The notes beneath the pieces are model-generated. The model was given only the letters and a program-made list of their open reading frames with translations. It searched no databases and was not told where the DNA came from. Below, piece by piece: positions 7,127-14,458 of a stretch of 16,371 nt of DNA; the stretch's first letter is position 1; every line of letters starts with the position of its first letter. Both the position numbers and the translations under genes were made by a program. Source of the stretch: Clostridia bacterium (GTDB lineage Bacteria > Bacillota_A > Clostridia > Oscillospirales > Acutalibacteraceae); assembly GCA_017445685.1 (NCBI GenBank), contig JAFSTS010000231.1, positions 1 to 16,371 on the forward strand, given 5' to 3'.

Positions 7127-7600
7127 ATGAAAACAACAATTATTTCTTTGCTGCTTGTTGCGGCTACCGTTATTATTTTTGCATCGGCATTTTTGGCTGT
7201 AAAAAAGCGTTTTGAGGGCAAGCCGGCAAAGAGAGCTTTGAGGATAAATCTTGCCGCTTTTGCCGTGATGGCGGTTATGGTATCTGTATTTACAATAACT
7301 TCTTTTGCTGCAAATGACCCGGCTCCCGACGCCGCAGCGACTCAGGCGCAGACGCAGACTGAAGAAACAGAGGAAACTTCCGGATCTTCTCACGGCATTG
7401 GGCTTCTGGCGGCAGGTCTTGCTACGGGTCTTGCCGGCATAGGCGGCGGTATCGCTGTTGCGGCAGGCGCGCCTTCGGCAATTTCAGCTACGAGCGAAAA
7501 CCCCAAGGCATTCGGTAAAGCGATCATCTTCGTTGCTCTCGGCGAATCAATTGCGCTTTACGGCGTAGTTATTTCGATTTTGATACTTTCAAATCTGTAA
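7127..7600 (+). CDS. ntpK: V-type ATPase subunit K (c-ring proteolipid) with N-terminal extension
   Basis: Rotor ring subunit that carries the transported ion. Of its 157 residues, the C-terminal part (about 90-157) is a single c-type hairpin. It has a glycine-rich helix (GLAGIGGGIAVAAG), a polar loop with TSENPKAFGK, and a second helix with the ion-binding carboxylate E140 in LGESIALYG. Two-hairpin K proteins such as that of E. hirae have about 156 residues arranged differently. Here the first 61 residues instead form two hydrophobic helices (about 5-25 and 41-61) around a basic loop (KKRFEGKPAKR). They end in a possible signal peptidase site SFA|A (after A61), followed by an acidic linker (TEETEET). 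The position equal to the Na+-binding Gln of Na+-type c subunits is Gly107, while S141 and Y145 after E140 resemble Na+ ligands, so ion choice is open. GGAGG precedes the ATG. Confidence 0.92.
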   Translation: MKTTIISLLLVAATVIIFASAFLAVKKRFEGKPAKRALRINLAAFAVMAVMVSVFTITSFAANDPAPDAAATQAQTQTEETEETSGSSHGIGLLAAGLATGLAGIGGGIAVAAGAPSAISATSENPKAFGKAIIFVALGESIALYGVVISILILSNL

Positions 7601-7624
7601 GCTTCGGGCAGAAAGGCTAAGAAT

Positions 7625-7927
7625 ATGAAAATGTATGTTCTCAGCAGCCGATCCGATGTGCTTGCGGGGATGAGACTTGCAGGCATTGAGGGCAGTTTGA
7701 TAAAAAGCGGCGAGGAGCTTGAAAGATTCATTTTGTCAAATCCGTTTGAAGATGTGGCAATACTTATGATCACGGGAACTCTTGCGAAGATGAATACAAA
7801 AATTGTTGATGAAATGAAGAAAAAAGATGTCCCGCTTGTCATCGAAATACCCGACGGCAAAGTTGATCCCGATGAGGAAGACCCTGTGACAAGATATGTC
7901 AGAGAAGCAATGGGCATCAAAATTTAA
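7625..7927 (+). CDS. ntpG: V-type ATPase subunit F (central shaft)
   Basis: This 100-residue soluble protein matches the A/V-type subunit F family (NtpG in E. hirae naming). It opens with MKMYVLSSRSDVLAGMRLAG and has a Rossmann-like alternation of strands and helices: VAILMITGTLAKM in the middle and VPLVIEIPDGKVDPDEE near the end. Subunit F binds the coiled coil of D in the rotating shaft and modulates ATP hydrolysis. It lies 24 bases after K, with an AGAAAGG-like ribosome site before the ATG, and 33 bases before E. In most related operons F follows C and directly precedes A; here it precedes E. Confidence 0.9.
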   Translation: MKMYVLSSRSDVLAGMRLAGIEGSLIKSGEELERFILSNPFEDVAILMITGTLAKMNTKIVDEMKKKDVPLVIEIPDGKVDPDEEDPVTRYVREAMGIKI

Positions 7928-7960
7928 CGGGCGAATTATCGTCGAAAGAAGGTTTTATAA

Positions 7961-8554
7961 TTGAAAAAAACCGAAAGCAAAAATCTGTCGGAATTTATAA
8001 GGGCGATCAATGCTGACGCAGACAGAGCTTGTGAAAAAATAAAAAATGAATCTCTCAAAGAAAAAAGACAAAAGCTTTCCGACACATCAAAACTGCTTGA
8101 AAGTCAGTGCGGCGAAAAGATCGGCAGAGCCGAAAAAAATCTTCAAAGCGAAACCAACAAAGCCATAGCTGCGCTTGAAAACAAAATGCGGGATGAGCTT
8201 ATCCAAAAGAGAAATCAGATAAGGCTTGATGTTTTTTCAAAAGTCGAAACAAAGCTGAAAGCTTTTACAAAGACGGCGGATTACTGTGAATTTCTTCTCA
8301 GGAGCGCCGCCGAGATAGGCAAAAAGCTCAAAGGCGAAAATCTTGTTTTATTCATGAGAGAGGAAGACATAAAATTTTCCGAAGATGTAAAAAAAGCTGT
8401 CGGAAAAACCTGCGATATTCAAACAGACAGCGCGATACTTTTCGGAGGACTCAAAGCGTCAACCGATATTCAGGCGGCGGACGACACTCTTGATGGCAGG
8501 CTTGAAAATGAGAAAGATTGGTTTGCAAACAACTCCAATCTGAAAATTGTTTAA
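7961..8554 (+). CDS. ntpE: V-type ATPase subunit E (peripheral stalk)
   Basis: This 197-residue stator subunit pairs with the small coiled-coil subunit and grips the top of A3B3. The N-terminal half (about 1-105) is a long charged helix; the C-terminal half is a compact alpha/beta domain. The family's ending is visible as SAILFGGLKASTD followed by DDTLDGRLENEKDW, equivalent to the common G-G-(V/L) strand and D-N-(T/S)-(F/L)-x-x-R-L helix. The start is TTG at 7961, with AGAAGG (7947-7952) eight bases upstream; no ATG is available in frame near the expected N-terminus. This is the second TTG start in the operon. The stop is 17 bases before subunit A. Confidence 0.88.
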   Translation: MKKTESKNLSEFIRAINADADRACEKIKNESLKEKRQKLSDTSKLLESQCGEKIGRAEKNLQSETNKAIAALENKMRDELIQKRNQIRLDVFSKVETKLKAFTKTADYCEFLLRSAAEIGKKLKGENLVLFMREEDIKFSEDVKKAVGKTCDIQTDSAILFGGLKASTDIQAADDTLDGRLENEKDWFANNSNLKIV

Positions 8555-8571
8555 AGTCGGGAGGCAAAAAT

Positions 8572-10335
8572 ATGACCGACAATAAAAATGTGATATTCGG
8601 CATCAACGGACCCGTTGTAACAATAAAAGGCAAAACTGATCTGAGCATGATGGAAACAGTGCTTGTCGGCGAAAAAAAGCTCGTCGGCGAGGTAATTAAG
8701 CTCGACGAAAAAATGACGACTATCCAGGTTTATGAGGAGACGACAGGGCTTCGACCCGGTGAAACAGTTGAGCCGACCGGTGCGATGATGAGCCTTACGC
8801 TCGGTCCGGGGATCGTGACGAATATTTTCGACGGTATTCAGCGGCCTTTGATGTCGATTGAAAAAGAATCCGGCGCATTTATTTCAAAAGGCGCAAGCGT
8901 TGAGCCTGTCGATACCCAAAAGCAATGGGATGTTAATATCATCGTCAAAGTCGGCGACAGCCTCGAATCCGGCAGCGTATACGCTCAGTGTCAGGAAACT
9001 TCCGCTATCGTCCATAAGATGATGGTGCCGCCCGGAGTGAGCGGAAAAGTCGTCGAAATAAAGGAAGACGGCAAATATAAATTAAACGATGTAATTGTCA
9101 AAATAAAACAAAATAACGGTGAGATATATAATTTAACTCTTTGCCAGAAATGGCCTATAAGAGTTCCCCGTCCTGTCAAAAAGCGTATGGGCGTAGTCAG
9201 ACCTCTGATTACCGGGCAGCGTGTTATAGATACGGTTTTTCCGATTGCTAAAGGCGGAGCGGCTGCCATCCCCGGTGGATTCGGAACGGGAAAAACAATG
9301 ACTCAGCACCAGCTTGCCAAATGGTGTGATGCAGATATAATCATCTATGTCGGATGCGGTGAACGCGGAAATGAGATGACTCAGGCTCTGACAGAATTTA
9401 GTGAGCTTGTCGATCCGAGAACGGGACGGCCGCTTACAGACAGGACAGTGCTCATTGCAAACACCTCCAATATGCCTGTTGCTGCTCGTGAAGCGTCAAT
9501 ATACACGGGCATCACGATAGCTGAATATTATCGTGATATGGGGTATCATACTGCTTTGATGTCGGATTCGACCTCACGGTGGGCGGAAGCGCTCAGGGAG
9601 ATTTCCGGCAGACTTGAGGAAATGCCTGCCGACGAGGGATTCCCGGCTTATCTGCCGTCACGACTGTCGGAATTTTACGAAAGAGCAGGTTATGTTGAAA
9701 CTCTCGGTGACAGCGAGGGCTCGGTTACGCTCATCGGCGCAGTTTCTCCGCAGGGCTCGGACTTTTCCGAACCTGTGACTCAGAACACAAAAAGATTCAC
9801 CCGTTGTTTTTGGGCGCTTGACAAGTCTCTTGCGTATGCGCGCCACTATCCTGCTATCAACTGGAACGACAGCTACAGCGAATATACAGGCGAGCTTGAA
9901 AAATGGTATGAGGAAAATGTATCCCCGGATTTTTCGAAGTGCAGAGAAAAAATCCGTTCTATCCTGCTTGAAGAAAACGAGCTTCTTGAGATCGTCAATC
10001 TCGTCGGCTCGGATATGTTGCCGGACGATCAGAAGCTTACGCTTGAAACGGCACGGCTTATCAGGGTAGGTTTTTTGCAGCAAAATGCTTTTCATAAAGA
10101 CGACACTTATGTTTCCCTTGAAAAGCAGTTGAAGATGATGCAGGTGATTTTGCATCTTCATGAAAAGTGTGTGCCGATAATTGCAAAACAGATCCCCATT
10201 TCACGAATTTTGCAGACGGGTCTTTTTGACAAGGCGGTAAAGATGAAATACGATATTGCCAACAATGAGCTTGAGAAGTTTGAAGAGTATATCAACGATA
10301 TCGACCAAAAACTTGACGCGCTTTCAGCAGGGTGA
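8572..10335 (+). CDS. ntpA: V-type ATPase catalytic subunit A
   Basis: This 587-residue catalytic subunit, three copies alternating with B, binds and turns over ATP. The Walker A loop is G235-GFGTGK-T242. A Walker B-like stretch is seen in YHTALMSDSTSRWAEALREI, and the family signature SRWAEALREISGRLEEMPAD is complete. The non-homologous insertion characteristic of A/V-type A subunits lies at roughly 105-195 (around KGASVEPVDTQKQWDV and VPPGVSGKVVEI). An upstream in-frame ATG at 8518 lies within subunit E and is rejected, because ATG 8572 has GGGAGG (8559-8564) and gives the expected N-terminus (INGPVVTIKG after 10 residues). Subunit B starts 12 bases after its stop. Confidence 0.98.
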   Translation: MTDNKNVIFGINGPVVTIKGKTDLSMMETVLVGEKKLVGEVIKLDEKMTTIQVYEETTGLRPGETVEPTGAMMSLTLGPGIVTNIFDGIQRPLMSIEKESGAFISKGASVEPVDTQKQWDVNIIVKVGDSLESGSVYAQCQETSAIVHKMMVPPGVSGKVVEIKEDGKYKLNDVIVKIKQNNGEIYNLTLCQKWPIRVPRPVKKRMGVVRPLITGQRVIDTVFPIAKGGAAAIPGGFGTGKTMTQHQLAKWCDADIIIYVGCGERGNEMTQALTEFSELVDPRTGRPLTDRTVLIANTSNMPVAAREASIYTGITIAEYYRDMGYHTALMSDSTSRWAEALREISGRLEEMPADEGFPAYLPSRLSEFYERAGYVETLGDSEGSVTLIGAVSPQGSDFSEPVTQNTKRFTRCFWALDKSLAYARHYPAINWNDSYSEYTGELEKWYEENVSPDFSKCREKIRSILLEENELLEIVNLVGSDMLPDDQKLTLETARLIRVGFLQQNAFHKDDTYVSLEKQLKMMQVILHLHEKCVPIIAKQIPISRILQTGLFDKAVKMKYDIANNELEKFEEYINDIDQKLDALSAG

Positions 10336-10347
10336 GGTGACGGGCAA

Positions 10348-11718
10348 ATGGAAATTACACAAAAAGGATTGCAGCAGATAAACGGATCGCTCGTCGTTGT
10401 TGAAGGCGTTGAAGATCCTCAGTATGAAGAAATGGTCGAGATCGAGCTTGACGGCGGCGAGAAGAAAATCGGCAGGATCGTCAAAATTGACGGAGACAGA
10501 GCAGTTGTACAGGTTTTCGAAGGAACGCGTGGAATTTCGATGACCAATGTCAAAATCAAAAAGACAGGAAAACCAATGGAAATACCGCTCTCCCCCGAAA
10601 TTCTCGGCAGAGTTTTCGACGGTCTTGGCAGACCTAAGGACGATCTCGGCGAAATATACCCGACCTGCAGAAAAGATGTCAACGGCGCGCCGATAAATCC
10701 CGTGTCAAGAGTTTATCCCAAAAACTATATCAACACCGGCATTTCATCTATCGACGCTCTTACGACCCTGATCCGCGGACAGAAGCTTCCCATTTTTTCC
10801 GTCTCCGGCATGAAGCATAACGAGCTTGCCGTTCAGATAGTCAGGCAGGCTTCGATAGCTGACAGCGATGATTTTGCGATCGTTTTTGCGGCAATGGGCG
10901 TAAAAAACGATGTCGCTGAATATTTCAGAAAAAGCTTTGAAGAATCGAATGTTTTAAATAGAGTTGTCATGTATCTTAATCTTTCCAACGACCCTATTAT
11001 TGAGAGGATAATAACTCCAAGGTGCGCGCTGACAGCGGCGGAATATCTTGCATACGAGCTTGGAATGCAGATACTTGTCGTCATGACCGATATGACCTCG
11101 TATGCCGAGGCTTTGCGTGAGTTCAGCTCGTCCAAGGGTGAGATTCCCGGAAGAAAAGGCTATCCCGGATATCTTTATTCCGACTTTGCGTCGCTTTATG
11201 AACGCGCAGGAATTATCACTTCTTCAAAGGGTTCTGTCACGCAGATACCGATCCTCACAATGCCAAACGATGATATAACCAACCCGATCCCCGACCTGAC
11301 GGGATATATAACCGAAGGGCAGATAGTTCTTGACCGGTCGCTTGACGGAAAAGGCGTATATCCGCCGATAGGAATTCTTTCCTCGCTCTCAAGACTTATG
11401 AAGGACGGTATAGGCGCAGGATACACGAGGGAGGATCACAGCGCGCTTGCAAATCAGCTTTTTGCGGCTTATGCAAAAGTTCAGGAGGCAAAATCTCTGG
11501 CAGGCGTCATCGGTGAAGACGAGCTTTCCGAAACAGATAAGCTTTACATCAAATTCGGAAAAGAGTTTGACTCAAAATTTATCAACCAGGGATTTTTCGA
11601 AAACAGATCTATCGAACAGACGCTTGATCTCGGCTGGGAGCTGCTTTCCCTTTTGCCGAGAAAAGAGCTTGACCGTGTTGACGAGGAGATTCTCGATAAA
11701 TTTTATAAACAAAAATAA
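10348..11718 (+). CDS. ntpB: V-type ATPase non-catalytic subunit B
   Basis: This 456-residue regulatory subunit alternates with A in the hexamer and lends an arginine to each catalytic site. The usual nucleotide loop is replaced by [18 protein letters not shown], as expected for B subunits, which lack a Walker A motif. The arginine finger is R349 in [20 protein letters not shown]. Other family blocks are [31 protein letters not shown] and [12 protein letters not shown]. The N-terminal beta-barrel and the C-terminal helical domain are complete and the length is normal. The ribosome site GAGGTGA overlaps the stop of subunit A, so A and B are probably made in matched amounts. Confidence 0.98.
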   Translation: MEITQKGLQQINGSLVVVEGVEDPQYEEMVEIELDGGEKKIGRIVKIDGDRAVVQVFEGTRGISMTNVKIKKTGKPMEIPLSPEILGRVFDGLGRPKDDLGEIYPTCRKDVNGAPINPVSRVYPKNYINTGISSIDALTTLIRGQKLPIFSVSGMKHNELAVQIVRQASIADSDDFAIVFAAMGVKNDVAEYFRKSFEESNVLNRVVMYLNLSNDPIIERIITPRCALTAAEYLAYELGMQILVVMTDMTSYAEALREFSSSKGEIPGRKGYPGYLYSDFASLYERAGIITSSKGSVTQIPILTMPNDDITNPIPDLTGYITEGQIVLDRSLDGKGVYPPIGILSSLSRLMKDGIGAGYTREDHSALANQLFAAYAKVQEAKSLAGVIGEDELSETDKLYIKFGKEFDSKFINQGFFENRSIEQTLDLGWELLSLLPRKELDRVDEEILDKFYKQK

Positions 11719-11748
11719 AGCCGAAAAAATAACGGACGGAGGGATGTT

Positions 11749-12366
11749 ATGGCTCAGAAAGTTTTTCCGACAAAAAGCAATTTGATAAACACAAAAAAGT
11801 CGCTTGAACTGACGAAAACAGGCTGGGAATTTCTTGACCGAAAGCGTAATATCCTTGTCCGTGAAATGATGAATGAAATTGACCGTTCAAAACAAATCCG
11901 ATCACAGATCTCGGAAAATTTTTCCCAAGCCTTTCAGGCACTTCAAAACGCGAATGTTTCGATGGGACTTTTCGGCGGATATTCATTGATGATCCCCATA
12001 GAAGACAGTCTTCAAATCAGCTATTACAGCGTTATGGGAATTGAGATACCTAAAATTACTATTGACGAAAGCGCGATTTTACCTTATTATGGTATGGAGA
12101 AAACCGACTCACAGCTTGACTGCGCTTATTTGAAATTCAACGAAGTCAAGCGTCTTGTTGTCCGGCTTGCCGAGATCGAGACGGGTGTTTTCCGCCTTGC
12201 CGATATGATAAAGAAGACTCAAAAGCGTGCAAACGCCTTGAAGAATATTGTTATTCCGGAGTATGAACGCACGATAAAATATATTTCCGAGGCGCTTGAT
12301 GAAAACGAGCGGGAGAGCTTTGCCAGACTGAAGGTCGTCAAAAACAGAGACGGCGAAAGCTCGTAA
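11749..12366 (+). CDS. ntpD: V-type ATPase subunit D (central shaft coiled coil)
   Basis: This 205-residue shaft subunit inserts into the A3B3 ring. It has the expected layout: an N-terminal helix (FPTKSNLINTKKSLELTKTG, then WEFLDRKRNILVREMM), a middle region of mixed structure (about 75-125), and a C-terminal helix (residues 125-185, with IKKTQKRANALKNIVIP and a YISEALDENERESFARLKV ending). The ending is the family's hallmark, corresponding to RRVNALE...P and LEE.ERE...R.K.lK in relatives. GGAGG lies just before the ATG. A small membrane-anchored gene follows after only 14 bases, with no terminator in between. Confidence 0.93.
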   Translation: MAQKVFPTKSNLINTKKSLELTKTGWEFLDRKRNILVREMMNEIDRSKQIRSQISENFSQAFQALQNANVSMGLFGGYSLMIPIEDSLQISYYSVMGIEIPKITIDESAILPYYGMEKTDSQLDCAYLKFNEVKRLVVRLAEIETGVFRLADMIKKTQKRANALKNIVIPEYERTIKYISEALDENERESFARLKVVKNRDGESS

Positions 12367-12380
12367 ATGAAGGTGAAAGA

Positions 12381-12797
12381 ATGAAACTGCGTAAAGATCA
12401 AAGAAGACGACTGATTATCGTTGTGTCGGCGGCTGCGGCTGCGCTGGCGATAGTCGTGCTGACTGTTTGTCTGATTGCTTCCAAAGCGAAAAAAAACTCG
12501 ATCCGCGGCGAATGGAAAAGCAAAGAAAATATCACATATTCTTTTCAAAAAAACGAAATTCTTTCGGCAAAGTTTGAAAACGGTCTGATTCCGGTTTTGG
12601 AGACTGAGTACACAGGAGAATTGAGCGGCGAATATGTGATAAACAAAAAGGAAAAAACACTGATAATAACCATCAATTATTACAACAAAAAGCTTACTCA
12701 AAAATATTCCTATGAAATAAAAAATGAAATTCTTGCATTAAAAAATCTTGAAGACGCAACTTCGTCTGTTTATTATAAGCAGAAAACAAAAAAATAA
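12381..12797 (+). CDS. Membrane-anchored DUF5640-like protein of unknown function
   Basis: This 138-residue protein is not a known ATPase subunit. It has a basic N-terminus (MKLRKDQRRR), one hydrophobic helix (about 11-33) acting as an uncleaved anchor, and an extracytoplasmic domain of about 95 residues. That domain begins with GEW (about 43-45) and then alternates short strands: ITYSFQKNEI, a long loop, GEYVINKKEKTLIITI, and YSYEIKNEILAL. This resembles the lipocalin-like beta domains annotated as DUF5640 in Clostridia, by eye only. It starts 14 bases after subunit D with an AAGGTGAAAG ribosome site. It ends 14 bases before the operon terminator, so it is transcribed with the ATPase. A role as an assembly or regulatory accessory is possible but is inference from position alone. 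Confidence 0.75.
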   Translation: MKLRKDQRRRLIIVVSAAAAALAIVVLTVCLIASKAKKNSIRGEWKSKENITYSFQKNEILSAKFENGLIPVLETEYTGELSGEYVINKKEKTLIITINYYNKKLTQKYSYEIKNEILALKNLEDATSSVYYKQKTKK

Positions 12798-12811
12798 AAA
12801 TTGTTTTTCGC

Positions 12812-12838
12812 GGGGCAGAGAAAATCTGCTCCTTTTTT
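12812..12838 (+). terminator. Rho-independent terminator of the ATPase operon
   Basis: An 8-bp stem, GGGGCAGA (12812-12819) with TCTGCTCC (12825-12832, one G-U pair), encloses a GAAAA loop and is followed by TTTTTT (12833-12838). It marks the end of the V-type ATPase transcription unit, after the small membrane-anchored gene. Confidence 0.88.
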
Positions 12839-12925
12839 CATTCCATATAAACCCGATAATAATCCGAAATCTTTTTCACAAATTATTATTGCGGCAATGA
12901 TCGCAAATTTATGTGGAGGTGAAAA

Positions 12926-14152
12926 ATGCAAAAAATAATAAGAAGGATATTCTTTTTAAGCGTTGCTTTGAGCGTGACGATTTTCGCTCTTTTAGTATAT
13001 GCTCAGACGATGATCCCGGATGAAATCAACATTTCAAATTCATCGAATATTTCATCGGGCGCAATTTTCACCTATGATATCTCAGACGGCAAAAATGATT
13101 CGGCAGCCGAATCCGCAGCAGGAGATGTGTACGAGCTGAATGTGAGACTTTTTGACGCAATTCCTGTCAAAAAAACCAAAGTTCTGCTCACAAAAAGAAA
13201 ATATGTCACAGTCTCCGGTGATGTTTTCGGAATAAAGATGTATACGGACGGAGTTATGGTCGTTGCAAATGAAACTATCACAAACTCTGACGGGACAAAA
13301 ATTTCCCCCGGTGAAACCGCAGGAGTCAAACCGGGTGATATCATAAAGCTTGTAAATTCCCAGCCCGTAAAGTCCTCTGCAAATCTTGCCGAAATAGTTT
13401 CTCGTTCAAAAGGGGAGAAGGTCGTGCTGACCGTCGTAAGAGACGGAAAACGGCAAAATCTGACTCTTCAGCCGGTTCTCAGCAAAACAGACGGTAAATA
13501 TAAAATCGGTCTATGGGTCAGAGACAGTACGGCAGGCATAGGAACAATGACTTTCTTCGACAGAGAAAACGGAATGTTTGCAGGTCTTGGACACGCAGTA
13601 TGCGATGTTGACACAGGTTTTGAGATGCCGATATCAGATGGCGACGCTGTAAAGGCGCAGATTAAAGGGTGTTACAAGGGCAAACCGGGAACACCGGGTG
13701 AATTGATAGGCATATTCGATAGCGGCTCGATAGGAAAACTGTATTATAACGGAGAAACCGGGATCTACGGACAGCTTGATTCTTTCGACAAAAACGCCTC
13801 TCAGATACCTGTTGCCGTTGCCGACGAAATACAACGGGGTCATGCAGATATCATCTGCACAGTTGACGGCAGCGGAAAGCAAAGGTACAGCGCTGAAATT
13901 GAAAGAGTTTACAAATCAAACAGCTCTGTAAAAAACATGGTCGTGAAGATCACTGACGAAAAGCTGCTTGCGCTTACAGGCGGTATTGTTCAAGGGATGA
14001 GCGGAACACCGATCATACAAAACGGAATGTTCGTCGGAGCAGTCACTCATGTTTTTGTAAACGATCCGACGAGAGGGTATGCAATTTTTGCAGAAAATAT
14101 GGTCGTTACCGCACAGGATGTATACCGTGATATTTTAAAGCAAGCATCGTAA
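12926..14152 (+). CDS. spoIVB: SpoIVB peptidase (sporulation signalling protease, S55 family)
   Basis: This 408-residue serine protease is made in the forespore and exported to the intermembrane space. In Bacillus subtilis it triggers processing of pro-sigma-K through SpoIVFA/BofA cleavage. An N-terminal membrane anchor is seen at about 7-27. A PDZ domain spans about 95-180 (with GVKPGDIIKLVNSQPV). The protease domain follows, with catalytic H223 in GLGHAVCDVDTG, D344 in KITDEKLLALTGG and S359 in QGMSGTPIIQ. The D-S spacing of 15 equals that of the B. subtilis enzyme (363/378). The residue two after the Ser is Thr rather than the common Ser, which should not matter. GGAGGTG lies just before the ATG. 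It is immediately followed by spo0A, the arrangement known in sporeformers. I could not find a convincing sigma-G promoter upstream. Confidence 0.96.
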   Translation: MQKIIRRIFFLSVALSVTIFALLVYAQTMIPDEINISNSSNISSGAIFTYDISDGKNDSAAESAAGDVYELNVRLFDAIPVKKTKVLLTKRKYVTVSGDVFGIKMYTDGVMVVANETITNSDGTKISPGETAGVKPGDIIKLVNSQPVKSSANLAEIVSRSKGEKVVLTVVRDGKRQNLTLQPVLSKTDGKYKIGLWVRDSTAGIGTMTFFDRENGMFAGLGHAVCDVDTGFEMPISDGDAVKAQIKGCYKGKPGTPGELIGIFDSGSIGKLYYNGETGIYGQLDSFDKNASQIPVAVADEIQRGHADIICTVDGSGKQRYSAEIERVYKSNSSVKNMVVKITDEKLLALTGGIVQGMSGTPIIQNGMFVGAVTHVFVNDPTRGYAIFAENMVVTAQDVYRDILKQAS

Positions 14153-14173
14153 AGTATATTTCAGTCTTGCAAA

Positions 14174-14208
14174 AGGGGTCTCAAACGAATTTTATCGTCT
14201 GGGGCCCT
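14174..14208 (+). terminator. Bulged hairpin after spoIVB, possible weak terminator
   Basis: AGGG (14174-14177) pairs with CCCT (14205-14208). After a bulged G, TCTCA (14179-14183) pairs with TGGGG (14200-14204, two G-U pairs). After an A/C mismatch, ACGA (14185-14188) pairs with TCGT (14195-14198), leaving an ATTTTA loop. No T-run follows, so it is either an inefficient terminator or an mRNA-stabilising structure. Confidence 0.4.
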
Positions 14209-14332
14209 GTAAAAATTTCGAGTAATTTTTTCAAAAAACAAACCTTTTGTCACTTTGTGCCACAATATATAGATATCAAACGAAACGGGCACACAAGAGA
14301 AAAAAATTCCTCAAAAAAGTGATTAACAACTA

Positions 14333-14361
14333 TTGACAAAAATGGTAATTTATGGCAAAAT
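14333..14361 (+). promoter_or_regulatory. Candidate promoter for spo0A with overlapping 0A-box-like site
   Basis: A perfect TTGACA (14333-14338) is followed after 17 bases by CAAAAT (14356-14361, 4/6 to the -10 consensus). Read on the other strand, 14332-14342 gives TTTTTGTCAAT, which matches 6 of 7 core positions of the Spo0A box TGTCRAA. Autoregulation would be consistent with spo0A in other sporeformers, but the -10 is weak and the box is imperfect. No sigma-H promoter was recognised. Confidence 0.4.
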
Positions 14362-14458
14362 TAACGCGTAACAACAGACAGAGACAACTATCTCGTTTGT
14401 TAGCAAATCACATTGATTTGTATCCAAATTAAAGTAACAAATTACGGAGGAACAAAAA

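Larger units (their letters stand above)
14153..14458 (+). other. spoIVB-spo0A intergenic region with several signals
   Basis: These 306 bases hold no gene. They contain a bulged hairpin (14174-14208), a short inverted repeat TGTGCC (14256-14261) with GGCACA (14288-14293), a candidate vegetative promoter at 14333-14361 and a Spo0A-box-like sequence overlapping it. The region is AT-rich and looks like a regulatory leader for spo0A. Confidence 0.6.

Noticed and set aside
8518..8571. Earlier ATG for subunit A
   Set aside because: It lies within subunit E; ATG 8572 has a GGGAGG site and matches the family start.
12839..12925. A sigma-G promoter before spoIVB (CATATAA at 12844)
   Set aside because: The -10-like sequence is imperfect and nothing like a sigma-G -35 is found 15-18 bases upstream.
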